Positions 24,551-32,511 of a stretch of 64,000 nucleotides of DNA are shown piece after piece. Every line of letters begins with the position of its first letter. The stretch's first letter is position 1. The stretch covers positions 1 to 64,000 of the forward strand of contig CASDXP010000006.1 in assembly GCA_949285455.1 (NCBI GenBank), in the 5' to 3' direction. The translations under genes and the position numbers were made by a program. The stretch comes from an uncultured bacterium. Its GTDB lineage: Bacteria; Bacillota_I; Bacilli_A; RFN20; CAG-826. A model generated the notes under the pieces. The model saw nothing but the letters and a program-made list of their open reading frames with translations, was not told the origin of the DNA and did not search any database.

Positions 24551-24576
24551 AAAAGAAAAGGGCTTAACACCCTTTC
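24551..24576 (-). terminator. Terminator of the Tad-like operon
   Basis: The hairpin GAAAGGG-TGTTAA-GCCCTTTTC (minus strand) is followed by TTTTT. It lies just past the last small gene of the operon and separates it from acpP. Confidence 0.8.
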
Positions 24577-24590
24577 CCCTCCTATAATTA

Positions 24591-24806
24591 TTAATTCTCG
24601 TAGAACATTAAGCTCGTGCGATCAATCTTAGTTGAAATATCTACTTGCAAAGAATTTTCCTCCGAAAGTTCAGTTTTCACTTCCGTAAATTTTGAATCGA
24701 TCGTGGCATTTAACGACGTGACGATAGTCGTCACCGTCGCTACTAGTCCTGCAAAGATCGTCAACACTAAGACGATGCCTAATAATTGGCCTTTAATTTC
24801 TGACAT
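24591..24806 (-). CDS. Small pilin-like membrane protein, last gene of the Tad-like operon
   Basis: A 71-residue protein. A short polar N terminus (MSEIKGQ) leads into one long hydrophobic helix (about residues 8-30) and then a Ser/Thr/Glu-rich tail. Size and layout fit a Flp-type or class III pilin, with possible prepilin cleavage after the basic KG, but the exact G-x4-E signature is not present. The start at 24806 is supported by AAAGGGGG 7 bases upstream; the longer in-frame reading to 24902 overlaps the preceding gene. The pilin role is inferred from shape and position. Confidence 0.6.
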   Translation of the reverse strand: MSEIKGQLLGIVLVLTIFAGLVATVTTIVTSLNATIDSKFTEVKTELSEENSLQVDISTKIDRTSLMFYEN

Positions 24807-24823
24807 TACTTCACCCCCTTTCT

Positions 24824-25162
24824 TCAGTTGTAATATCCGATGACCGTTGCCCCATTCACCCGTATGGTTAAATCTCCTCCACCAAGTAGGAATGGATGAC
24901 AATCTCTTTCAATAATAAATTCAAATAAATCACCAAATGAAGGTGCAATTGGTTCGTAAATGATACGTGTTCCTTCAAAAGAAGAAACATATTGTAATGT
25001 TTGTTCGCTCACAAAGCCTTCCTTGGCCACTAAGAATCCAACATTAAATGAAATAGTGTCAAGTTCAGTATAAACCGCCTGAATATTGATCATATCGACG
25101 CCGAAGACAAAAAGTTCGATGACGAAGACGAGCGATAATAGAAAAGATAGACTAGAACCCAC
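24824..25162 (-). CDS. TadE-like minor pilin candidate
   Basis: A 112-residue protein starting with GTG; GGGGG lies 9 bases upstream and its start overlaps the end of the TadC gene by 11 bases. An N-terminal hydrophobic helix (about 4-25) is followed by a soluble, mainly beta C-terminal part. The same layout, one membrane helix then about 90 residues, is seen in the 131-residue gene at 27588, and both fit TadE/TadF-type pseudopilins. No close motif match was found, so the assignment rests on context. Confidence 0.55.
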   Translation of the reverse strand: MGSSLSFLLSLVFVIELFVFGVDMINIQAVYTELDTISFNVGFLVAKEGFVSEQTLQYVSSFEGTRIIYEPIAPSFGDLFEFIIERDCHPFLLGGGDLTIRVNGATVIGYYN

Positions 25163-25820
25163 TTATTAATTCCCCCACGATTAAGATGATACCAAATGCT
25201 AAGATAATCATGATGATGCCCGCTCCAATGAGAGGAAACATCGACATACTATCGAGTTTTGATAACTGAGCATTCAATTTTTCATCCAAAGTTTCTTTAC
25301 GCATCCTACTTAAGAGCGTGTTAAATTGGTAAAGATAATTATTATCGATTCCCATATCCACCATCTGGTAGATAGACATCATCACTTGCTCGTATAAAGG
25401 CGAATTAAATTGATGAGCAAAAGCGATGTAAGGCTGGATAGATTTATCGTTATCAACTTCCTTTAAAAAGTAATCGATGTCTTCTTTGAAACTATCACTC
25501 ACGTATTGTTTGCATTCTTCGAATCCTCGATAGATGTTATAGCCGTTATTTAAGAAAATACGAAAGTAAGATAGCATCGACACGAATTCTATTTTTTTCA
25601 TCGCTTGTCTCTTAGTTTTGATCGATGAATATCTTTTAATATAAAAGAGATTAAAAATGATGATGAAAAAGAAAGAAATAATAGCAATATAAAGTTGAAA
25701 ATATAGAATATTAATCGTTAAGGCAGTTGCGATGATAAAACCATTAATAAGACATAGTCTTAATATTTCTTTTTTATAAGAAAGATTTAATTCTTCTATC
25801 TGTTTTTTAAAATTCTTCAT
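25152..25820 (-). CDS. TadC-like inner-membrane platform protein
   Basis: A 222-residue protein of the type II secretion F (GspF/TadC) kind. Two hydrophobic segments near residues 18-55 are followed by a cytosolic helical domain (YRGFEECKQYV, then SIYQMVDMGIDNNYLYQFNTLL) and a final membrane segment (about 195-217). In Tad systems TadB and TadC form the membrane platform on which the ATPase works. It starts with AGGAGAAATGC overlapping the end of the TadB gene. It is shorter than typical TadC (about 300), in keeping with the reduced nature of this operon. Confidence 0.78.
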   Translation of the reverse strand: MKNFKKQIEELNLSYKKEILRLCLINGFIIATALTINILYFQLYIAIISFFFIIIFNLFYIKRYSSIKTKRQAMKKIEFVSMLSYFRIFLNNGYNIYRGFEECKQYVSDSFKEDIDYFLKEVDNDKSIQPYIAFAHQFNSPLYEQVMMSIYQMVDMGIDNNYLYQFNTLLSRMRKETLDEKLNAQLSKLDSMSMFPLIGAGIIMIILAFGIILIVGELISGF

Positions 25821-26538
25821 GCATTTCTCCTAACTGTTCATCCTTAGTAGCGCGAACGATAAATATGTGGGCTGAAATCAACATAAATATAAAGAAGATC
25901 AAGACTAGATAAGGGAATATAGGATTTTTGAGCATTTCAAGATAGAAACTAGGAATGAGGAATCTAGTCATGAGCAATATTGCTAAAGCTAAGAACCAAA
26001 GAAGTGAAAAATTTAATAAAGAACGTCTAATCTTCAATTTCATCATAAGCGCTCTCGCATTTAAATTTTCCATCTCCTCTAAAATAAGCGATGACATTTG
26101 AACAATATTGCCACCTTGTTCAAAATAAAGTAGCAAAATACGGTAGTAGACATCAAAAGCACTAATCTTAAAATAATTTCTTAAATGACCAATTGCGGTA
26201 AGTCTATCTTCATGCTCTAAAGTCGATAAATATTCTTTAATAGAAGGTGATAAACTTTCACTAATCGATTCGTATGCGGCGTCCACGCTATTTTTAACAT
26301 TTATGGCGATTGTGAAGTTGTATGAAAAGTTATAGCATTCCTCTATATGCCTTAATTTTTCATTATGTTTCACAATCTTTTTTCTCGCGTAAATTATCGT
26401 GTATGAAACACTTAAAACAAATACTACAACAGGCACGATAAAATTATTAGTGACAAGATAGCTTGCAAGAACAACGAGCAGAAAAACGATACCTAAAAGT
26501 AGATAAATTAATAAATTATTACTCTTATTTTTCATCAC
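25807..26538 (-). CDS. TadB-like inner-membrane platform protein
   Basis: A 243-residue protein with two membrane segments near the N terminus (about 10-50), a helical cytosolic domain (residues 60-150) and two C-terminal membrane segments (about 168-228). The segment YYRILLLYFEQGGNIVQMSSLILEEME matches the T2SSF/TadB domain. Its ends overlap the ATPase gene by 14 bases and the TadC gene by 14 bases, so translation is tightly coupled. Confidence 0.8.
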   Translation of the reverse strand: MMKNKSNNLLIYLLLGIVFLLVVLASYLVTNNFIVPVVVFVLSVSYTIIYARKKIVKHNEKLRHIEECYNFSYNFTIAINVKNSVDAAYESISESLSPSIKEYLSTLEHEDRLTAIGHLRNYFKISAFDVYYRILLLYFEQGGNIVQMSSLILEEMENLNARALMMKLKIRRSLLNFSLLWFLALAILLMTRFLIPSFYLEMLKNPIFPYLVLIFFIFMLISAHIFIVRATKDEQLGEMHEEF

Positions 26539-27586
26539 TTATCTCCTTTAAAAATTGTTCATAATACGTTTTAGATATTTCGTTTTCTAATAGCAATTTT
26601 TCGTTTTCTTCCACTAATCTATTTATACATTTACCAAATTGATAAATTTCATGATTTCGCCCTTTTTCATCAACTTCAACCACTTGTTTTAACCGTCTTT
26701 TATAAACTCCATTTTGATAGATCTGCTCGACGTAGAAATAGAAACGAAAATGATGATTAATATCTTCTTTTAGGTCTCCGTTATCAAGCTTTAAATTTTC
26801 ATTAGCACACATCCTCGCCATACGACTACTTACACTTTTTGCATCTAAAGAATGAATAGTCGTTATAAGCGGATGACCGCTCATGGCACTAGAAAGAACA
26901 TCGTACATTTCTTCTCCTCTAGCCTCCGCTATGACAATGAATGTTGGGCTGGCACGTAAAGCATTTTTTATCAATGATTTGAAGTCTATAGATGGATGTT
27001 CTTCGTTTAATTGCCATAAGGAAAAATCGGCACCATTTTCATTTAAACATTCGTCATCTAATTCCAAAATATTATCTATGATGATGACTCTTTCTTTTTG
27101 ATCAATTAAAGATAAGACAAATTTTTGAAATTCAGTTTTGCCTGATCCCGCCCTCCCTGAAATGATGATTGATAAGTGACTTGCTAAGATCGATTTAATT
27201 AACCAAACGAGAGATTTTGGCAGAAATTCACCGTTATTTTGTATAACTAAACCAGGATGACTAACACGGATGGAAAAATTAGTTATCTTCTCTCTTCTTT
27301 TTCTTGCGATAGATGGATGAAGTGCGTTGAGTCGATAGCGATCGATACTTACATCTAAAATAGGATGAGCGTAACTAAATAATTTTTCAGTTAAATTTGC
27401 AATTTGCCTTATAAAATCATTCACGCTATTTTCTTCGATTTCTAAATTAACTTTTTTCCATCCCTCCAATTTGTTCTGAATAAAAATAGCTTCTCCGTTA
27501 TAAGTGATATCGGTAATATTTTCATCATCTAAAAGCGATGCAAGAAAAGAATTTTTTAAATATGTTAGCGCTCTATTTTCACTCAT
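26525..27586 (-). CDS. tadA: TadA/CpaF-type secretion ATPase
   Basis: A 353-residue hexameric secretion ATPase of the VirB11/CpaF family. An N-terminal domain begins with the ENITDITYNG motif. Walker A is GRAGSGKT (144-151), the Asp box is IIIDNILELD (168-177), Walker B is FIVIAEARGEE (216-225), and the His box is AMSGHPLITTIHS. All catalytic parts are present. It powers pilus assembly or protein export across the membrane. It is clearly TadA-like rather than PilB-like, since no Cys zinc cluster is present. Typical CpaF is 400-480 residues, so the N-terminal part is short. Confidence 0.92.
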   Translation of the reverse strand: MSENRALTYLKNSFLASLLDDENITDITYNGEAIFIQNKLEGWKKVNLEIEENSVNDFIRQIANLTEKLFSYAHPILDVSIDRYRLNALHPSIARKRREKITNFSIRVSHPGLVIQNNGEFLPKSLVWLIKSILASHLSIIISGRAGSGKTEFQKFVLSLIDQKERVIIIDNILELDDECLNENGADFSLWQLNEEHPSIDFKSLIKNALRASPTFIVIAEARGEEMYDVLSSAMSGHPLITTIHSLDAKSVSSRMARMCANENLKLDNGDLKEDINHHFRFYFYVEQIYQNGVYKRRLKQVVEVDEKGRNHEIYQFGKCINRLVEENEKLLLENEISKTYYEQFLKEISDEK

Positions 27587-27587
27587 G

Positions 27588-27983
27588 TTAGACTCCCTCT
27601 ACGAGTTCAAAAGTTAAAGCGTTATCGTAACTTAGAAATAAGGTTACTGGTGCGTGAATTGAAATTCTTACAGCATCACATTTATCTAAGCGACAAGTAG
27701 TGTTAGAACTAGCGAAATAAAAATAGAAACCCACTTCAAAACTTTTCGTATAACTTTCTAATGTATAAGTTAAAAAATCTAGAACTACTTCCTTTACTTT
27801 ATAAACGTCGTAATTGACGATGTAATTACCTCCACTTTCATCAGTTTCAATCACTACAGCTTGCTCTAAAACACCACGATTTAAAGAATAAAAATTTCTT
27901 TGGATACCATTCATTTGAAAAGTTCCAACAAATAATTCGAATGAGCAGATAAGTAAGAAAATAGAGATAATAATATTTGGCAT
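27588..27983 (-). CDS. TadE-like pseudopilin candidate
   Basis: A 131-residue protein with an N-terminal membrane helix (about 3-22), the linker QMNGIQRNFYSLNRGVLEQA and a beta-rich outer domain containing two cysteines (CRLDKC) that could pair. Hydrophobic helix, glutamine/asparagine-rich linker and small outer domain fit TadE/TadF. It begins one base inside the stop of the upstream secreted-protein gene and ends one base before the ATPase start. The role as minor pilin is inferred from position. Confidence 0.6.
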   Translation of the reverse strand: MPNIIISIFLLICSFELFVGTFQMNGIQRNFYSLNRGVLEQAVVIETDESGGNYIVNYDVYKVKEVVLDFLTYTLESYTKSFEVGFYFYFASSNTTCRLDKCDAVRISIHAPVTLFLSYDNALTFELVEGV

Positions 27984-29077
27984 TAATAAGTTACCTCCAC
28001 TTTCGTTTCATCCACTTGGCTTTCATCTGCATGTTCCACAATTTGACAAAAATATGAATCATAGCAACTTCCAAATATTGAATTTGTTTCATCTAGATAA
28101 AATTTATAAGTGAAAGTAAATTCGTTAGGAAGATTGAGTGTAAATCTCAAAGTAAATTGTGTTGAACAAATTGTGTCTAAATTATTTGTGGGGATGTAAA
28201 AATATCTTTCGTTCTTTTCATAACCAGCATATTTAATTGAAGACATCGTATTCGTTTTTGCATTGTAATATAATTCGTCGAAGCGAATCTTGTAAGAGAA
28301 TACTTCCCCTTCACGACTATAAAAAATAAGCTTAACTGGAATAATTCTTTCTCTAGGATATTCATGCGATTTCGCAGTTATATACGTATAAGCGCCATCA
28401 TAATCTAGAAAAGATAATGTTCCTAAGCCAATTTCATAAAAATCGACATTGTAACCATCGTATGATCTTTCATAATCGACAGTTATATCTTGTAAGGTAA
28501 AATAGTGACCACGTGTTACATTTTTCTTTTCACTAAAATTATGTAATGTAACGACATCACGACCTTTATAAACACCATGATGATCTGTAAACGCTACGTT
28601 GTAACTACTACGATATTCACCATCTTTTGCTTCGACATCAAAAATATCTTTTTCAGGAAATTTGGCCATAAAATGTCGACTTACGCCATCCAAAATATGA
28701 GCTTTTGTAATGACAACATGCAATATTGGTAAATCGTATTTACCATAAAAGTCTTGCCATTTTAAGATAAATGAAGCATCCCATACTAATAATTCATTCC
28801 CATTTCCTATTAGTTCGACAAGCCTTACTAATGGATCTACGCCTTCTATTGAGTTTTTATCGTAAGAGTCTGTGCAATAAAGCGAAAGTACATAAACTCC
28901 AAATTCATCAACTTCAAAAGAGAGAGTAAGTGTCGTATCATTGCCATATTTAGCAGGTAGAAGCTCAAAGGTTTGAATTCGTAAATCAAAAGTTATTTCG
29001 TTTTTAATCCCAAAAGCCTGTTGCTGATTAAATGGCAAGGCCAATGCTAAAAGACAGACACCTACTTCTCTTATCAT
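27983..29077 (-). CDS. Large secreted protein of the Tad-like operon
   Basis: A 364-residue protein with an N-terminal signal peptide (hydrophobic core about 5-15, cleavage probably near residue 20) and no other membrane segment. The mature part is rich in beta-prone aromatic residues. Four cysteines lie in the last 80 residues (DTICST; GSCYDSYFCQ). No known domain was recognised. Its place between the regulator and the minor pilin suggests an exported pilus-tip, adhesin or assembly protein, but this is only position-based. Search targets would be carbohydrate-binding, Ig-like or CpaB/RcpC-type folds. Confidence 0.7.
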   Translation of the reverse strand: MIREVGVCLLALALPFNQQQAFGIKNEITFDLRIQTFELLPAKYGNDTTLTLSFEVDEFGVYVLSLYCTDSYDKNSIEGVDPLVRLVELIGNGNELLVWDASFILKWQDFYGKYDLPILHVVITKAHILDGVSRHFMAKFPEKDIFDVEAKDGEYRSSYNVAFTDHHGVYKGRDVVTLHNFSEKKNVTRGHYFTLQDITVDYERSYDGYNVDFYEIGLGTLSFLDYDGAYTYITAKSHEYPRERIIPVKLIFYSREGEVFSYKIRFDELYYNAKTNTMSSIKYAGYEKNERYFYIPTNNLDTICSTQFTLRFTLNLPNEFTFTYKFYLDETNSIFGSCYDSYFCQIVEHADESQVDETKVEVTY

Positions 29078-29090
29078 GAAATGTTCCTTA

Positions 29091-29420
29091 TTATCTAGTT
29101 CCCATCAACGCATCATAAAATCTACGTGATGCAAGCTTTTTGAGACGGAAAAATGTCGCTCTACTATAAGTCTTTTCCCACCAATAAGGTTTCGCATTAA
29201 AGAAATATTCATTATTGATGAATTCACGGTCAAGACTATCTAATTTAGCGAAAGCATTTTCCACCCATTTGATGCATGCTTCTTCATCTTCAAACTCTTC
29301 ATCGCAATTATCGCTTAGAATGAGTTTATCATTACGACAACCAGATTTGATTGATAAATAAGTGATAGCAAGATTTTTTAAATAACTAGAAATCTTTGTT
29401 TCATTCGTCTGACGACCCAT
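29091..29420 (-). CDS. Sigma-region-4/ArpU-like regulator of the Tad-like operon
   Basis: A 109-residue protein. The second half, LDSLDREFINNEYFF, then WWEKTYSRATFFRLKKLASRRF, has the shape of a sigma-70 region 4 or phage ArpU/late-transcription regulator helix-turn-helix. The first half is acidic. It is the first gene of the operon, 13 bases before the secreted protein gene, with AGGAAAG before its start. It probably controls this operon itself. The fold call is from pattern recognition alone. Confidence 0.6.
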   Translation of the reverse strand: MGRQTNETKISSYLKNLAITYLSIKSGCRNDKLILSDNCDEEFEDEEACIKWVENAFAKLDSLDREFINNEYFFNAKPYWWEKTYSRATFFRLKKLASRRFYDALMGTR

Positions 29421-29459
29421 AAGTCTTTCCTACCTTTCAATGGATTAATACACGCAAAA

Positions 29460-29512
29460 TAGGGACGAGTGACCCTAAATTTTTTTTTGATATATTTCTA
29501 AGCTTTGCTTAG
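29460..29512. other. Two hairpins between the pilus regulator and guanylate kinase genes
   Basis: TAGGG-N8-CCCTA (29460-29477) is followed by nine T residues on the plus strand, and CTAAGC-TTT-GCTTAG (29498-29512) comes next. The first could be a bidirectional terminator or a 5' element of the pilus operon; no plus-strand gene precedes it. Confidence 0.4.
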
Positions 29513-29539
29513 TTTACTATCAATTTTTTACCAACATTT

Positions 29540-29548
29540 TGTTATAAT
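29540..29548 (+). promoter_or_regulatory. Extended -10 promoter for leaderless gmk
   Basis: TGT-TATAAT is a perfect extended -10 ending 6 bases before the ATG at 29555. There is no Shine-Dalgarno site. Confidence 0.65.
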
Positions 29549-29554
29549 TAAATT

Positions 29555-30103
29555 ATGATAATTCTTGTCGGTGCCTCCGCTAGTGGAAAGACGGAAGTCG
29601 CTAAATATTTAAAACAACATTACGGTATTAGAAAAGTCGTGACTCATACGACGCGCTCGATGCGCACGAATGAGGTTGATGGCGTCGATTATCATTTCGT
29701 CGATAAACAGACATTTTTAGCATTGAAAAATCAGAATTATTTTATTGAAGTTACAAATTACAATAATAATTATTATGGTACATCACGTGATGAGGTAAGC
29801 GATGATAAAGTTCTCATCGTCGATCCTAATGGCTTGAAGGCCTTCCTTTCTTTAAAAGATGATCGTATCGTTTCCTTCTTTTTGAAGGCAGATGATGAAA
29901 TTCGCCTAGAACGCATGCTTGCAAGAGGCGACAAACGCGCTGACGCAGAAGCACGCATCGTTTGTGATAAGGATGATTTTAATTTCGATAAAGTCAAGGC
30001 TTGTCAATACTTCATCGACTCAAATCATAAAAATATCATAGAGATGGCAGAAGAAATAATCAATTTATATCGTGACCATCTAAAGACAATAAGTAAGATT
30101 TAA
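29555..30103 (+). CDS. gmk: Guanylate kinase
   Basis: A 182-residue P-loop kinase. The P-loop is VGASASGKTEV, followed by the GMP-binding THTTRSMRTNEVDGVDYHFV block typical of guanylate kinases, and a lid with RMLARGDKRADAEAR. The reaction is ATP plus GMP to ADP plus GDP. It is somewhat shorter than the usual 200-210 residues. The 3' end overlaps the convergent hflX gene by 44 bases. A second, housekeeping gmk elsewhere in the genome cannot be excluded. Confidence 0.88.
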   Translation: MIILVGASASGKTEVAKYLKQHYGIRKVVTHTTRSMRTNEVDGVDYHFVDKQTFLALKNQNYFIEVTNYNNNYYGTSRDEVSDDKVLIVDPNGLKAFLSLKDDRIVSFFLKADDEIRLERMLARGDKRADAEARIVCDKDDFNFDKVKACQYFIDSNHKNIIEMAEEIINLYRDHLKTISKI

Positions 30104-31352
30104 ATACATGCACTAAAGCAGGATTTAGTTTCGCTTCAATGTAGATGCCATTTTCTCGCATGATAGCTTTTTTAACTTCTGCAAATCTTTCAAATTTATA
30201 ATATGGAATATGATAAGGCAAAAGTAAACTAACGAAAGGATAATCTTTGGTAATATTAGCGCTAATGAGTCTTAATAAAGCGAAGATATCTTCTTCATTA
30301 AAAGTTGAGATAAAAATGTCATTTTCCCCACTATCTAGAGGAAAATTACCGTAAAATTGATCAATTTTGTTATAGCAATGAATCAATGGCAAATGTTCGA
30401 TGTGAAGTTCTTTAATCATCTTTTCTGCACTAATTTTTTGTTCTTCATAAAAATGTGATGATATATCTAAGACATTAATTAAAAGATGAGAATTTAAAGC
30501 TTCTTCATAAGTCGATCTAAAAGCTTTTACCAATTCGATAGGTAGACTTTCCACGATGCCAACTGTGTCTATGAGAATAAAAGAAGGAAAGCCTTTTATT
30601 TCAATAAGCCTTGTAGAAGTATCAAGTGTCGTAAATAATTTATTTTCAACAGTGACATTTTTCTTTTCTTTTTTTGATAATTTCAATAAAGCATTCATCA
30701 AAGAAGATTTTCCAGCATTCGTATAACCCACTAAAGAAACGATAGGATAAATAGAATCAATTCTTTTTCTTCTTCTCGCTTCTCTATTAGATTTGATTTG
30801 TCTTAATTGGCGAAGTAAATTATCTCTTTTTTGAGCAAGTAACCTTCGATCGAGAGCAATTTGCTTTTCCCCTACACCACGCGTTGCAGTGTAACCTCTT
30901 CCAGAAGAAGTATCTTGTTCATAATCTAAATCACTTTGCACTAATGAACTCAGGCGATAAGAAATTTTAGCTAATTCGACTTGAATTTTAGCTTCTTTTG
31001 ATTTCGCATGCATTGAAAAGATGGAGACGATTAATTCGACACGGTCGATAACTTCTCTTCCAAGATAATTAGTTAAATTTTTAATTTGTGAAGCACTCGC
31101 GTCAAAAGTTAACACCACCTTGAGATTATCATCCCCGATAACGTCAATTTCATCTTTGACGATATCTAATGCACCTTTATTTAAATAAGTTGCATTTTCA
31201 ATTTTATTTAAACGAAAGGGATGATATTCTTCGAGTTCGTATCCCAAAGTGCGAATCAAAGACATCGTATCATTCAATCTTAATTCATGTAGAGATTGAG
31301 TGTTATCATTATCGAGGTAAGCATCAATTAAATAAACTTTCGTCTTATTCAT
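30060..31352 (-). CDS. hflX: GTPase HflX
   Basis: A 430-residue ribosome-associated GTPase. The N-terminal HflX domain and coiled coil end in a glycine-rich loop GRGYTATRGVGEKQIALDRR. The G domain has G1 (GYTNAGKSS), G3 (DTVGIVESLP) and G4 (NKID). HflX splits stalled 70S ribosomes under stress. The start at 31352 was chosen because its ATG overlaps the stop of the upstream SDR gene (ATGAATAA), giving translational coupling; a longer reading to 31484 would run back into that gene. It is last in a three-gene operon. Confidence 0.93.
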   Translation of the reverse strand: MNKTKVYLIDAYLDNDNTQSLHELRLNDTMSLIRTLGYELEEYHPFRLNKIENATYLNKGALDIVKDEIDVIGDDNLKVVLTFDASASQIKNLTNYLGREVIDRVELIVSIFSMHAKSKEAKIQVELAKISYRLSSLVQSDLDYEQDTSSGRGYTATRGVGEKQIALDRRLLAQKRDNLLRQLRQIKSNREARRRKRIDSIYPIVSLVGYTNAGKSSLMNALLKLSKKEKKNVTVENKLFTTLDTSTRLIEIKGFPSFILIDTVGIVESLPIELVKAFRSTYEEALNSHLLINVLDISSHFYEEQKISAEKMIKELHIEHLPLIHCYNKIDQFYGNFPLDSGENDIFISTFNEEDIFALLRLISANITKDYPFVSLLLPYHIPYYKFERFAEVKKAIMRENGIYIEAKLNPALVHVFKSYLLSLDGHDIN

Positions 31353-32247
31353 CGTAAAGGACCTGACGGGTGACGATGTAAGCATAATCGACATCTCGTT
31401 TGTGTTTCTTTTTAAAATTTCGCTTCTTTGGAAAACCAGAGAAAGAAAATAAACCTCGCGGGACGTAATAATTAAGTTGCTCATCAGTTGTGTCCACTAA
31501 AGCTAATAAAGCTCCTAGTGAAGCTTTATTAGGCGAATGGAAAAATAATTTTAGAAAATATTTACCTAACGATGAGATTAAACGTGGCATATTTTTGGTA
31601 ATATCAGTTTGAGTAATGCCTGGTTCAACGACAGCATAATGATGAGATGTATCGCTATTAGAAGCAAAATAAATCATAAGTTTTGTCAACATCATCTTTG
31701 AAACATTATAGCGATAAGTTCGACTCTTATATTCTTGTTTTAAAGTACGTGGTAAAGTGTTATTTTTCCAATTCTTAGCTTCAAGTGAACCAATAGCGAC
31801 AATTTTATACTCTTTTAAAGTAGTAAGATAAGGTCCTAACACTTCTAAAAGATGAAAGACGCCTAAATAGTTCGTCATCATAATTTGAGGAAAACCATCT
31901 TTCGTCATCTTTCTTTTTTCCTTAGGATGATAAATAGCAGCATTTAACACTAATCCATCAAACCTGGTTTGATGCTCGATAATGTAATTCGCGAATTTTT
32001 CAATGCTTGCTTTATCGCTTTGATCATAATTTAGATAAATTAAATCTAAAGAAGAATCCTCTTCTTTCATTTTTGCTATCGCTTCTTTCGCTCTTTTTTC
32101 ATTGCGACAAGCTAAATAAACTTTTGCTCCTAATTTTGCTAAATTAAAAGCAATATAATAACCGACACCAGAATTTGCCCCAGTCACGATGTAAGTTTTG
32201 TTATTTAAGGAAGGAATATTTTCTAAAATCCAACGTTCAATTTTCAT
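31345..32247 (-). CDS. Short-chain dehydrogenase/reductase
   Basis: A 300-residue classical SDR of the retinol-dehydrogenase-like type. The NAD(P) motif is TGANSGVGYYIA (residues 19-30), the structural NAA motif is VLNAAIY, and the catalytic Ser and Tyr-x3-Lys lie in AIGSLEA and YRYNVSKMM. Substrate is unknown. It starts 2 bases downstream of a 58-residue membrane protein gene and overlaps hflX by 8 bases. No clear Shine-Dalgarno site precedes it. Confidence 0.88.
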   Translation of the reverse strand: MKIERWILENIPSLNNKTYIVTGANSGVGYYIAFNLAKLGAKVYLACRNEKRAKEAIAKMKEEDSSLDLIYLNYDQSDKASIEKFANYIIEHQTRFDGLVLNAAIYHPKEKRKMTKDGFPQIMMTNYLGVFHLLEVLGPYLTTLKEYKIVAIGSLEAKNWKNNTLPRTLKQEYKSRTYRYNVSKMMLTKLMIYFASNSDTSHHYAVVEPGITQTDITKNMPRLISSLGKYFLKLFFHSPNKASLGALLALVDTTDEQLNYYVPRGLFSFSGFPKKRNFKKKHKRDVDYAYIVTRQVLYDE

Positions 32248-32249
32248 AT

Positions 32250-32426
32250 TTAAAATATTTTATCCCAGTAATAAATTAAGACGAAAATAGTTATTAAAAC
32301 AGCAAGAATTATAAGTCCTAGAATAACGTAACGAGCAATTTTACGATCTGTCTTATTCTTTCGATTATAACCAGGTACGCCTTCTTTTCTTTCCACAAGT
32401 TTTTGGTCTTTGTTAAATAAAGCCAT
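32250..32426 (-). CDS. Small membrane protein of 58 residues
   Basis: A short open frame: basic, polar N-terminal half (LFNKDQKLVERKEGVPGYNRK) and one C-terminal membrane segment (about residues 33-53) ending in DKIF. It fills the space before the SDR gene and ends 2 bases before its ATG. TAAAAT lies 6 bases upstream of the start, the same leaderless layout seen at other genes here. The coding call rests on this packing and on a sensible membrane topology; no homologue was identified. Confidence 0.6.
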   Translation of the reverse strand: MALFNKDQKLVERKEGVPGYNRKNKTDRKIARYVILGLIILAVLITIFVLIYYWDKIF

Positions 32427-32462
32427 GGCTATATTTTATTATAAACTTTACTACATTTCACT

Positions 32463-32486
32463 AAAAAAGGCGGATGGACCGCCTTT
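32463..32486 (-). terminator. Terminator after the 508-residue membrane protein gene
   Basis: The hairpin AAGGCGG-N5-CCGCCTT (32467-32485) is followed on the minus strand by TTTTTT. Confidence 0.9.
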
Positions 32487-32511
32487 TAACAAATGTGAAT
32501 AAGAAATCTAA

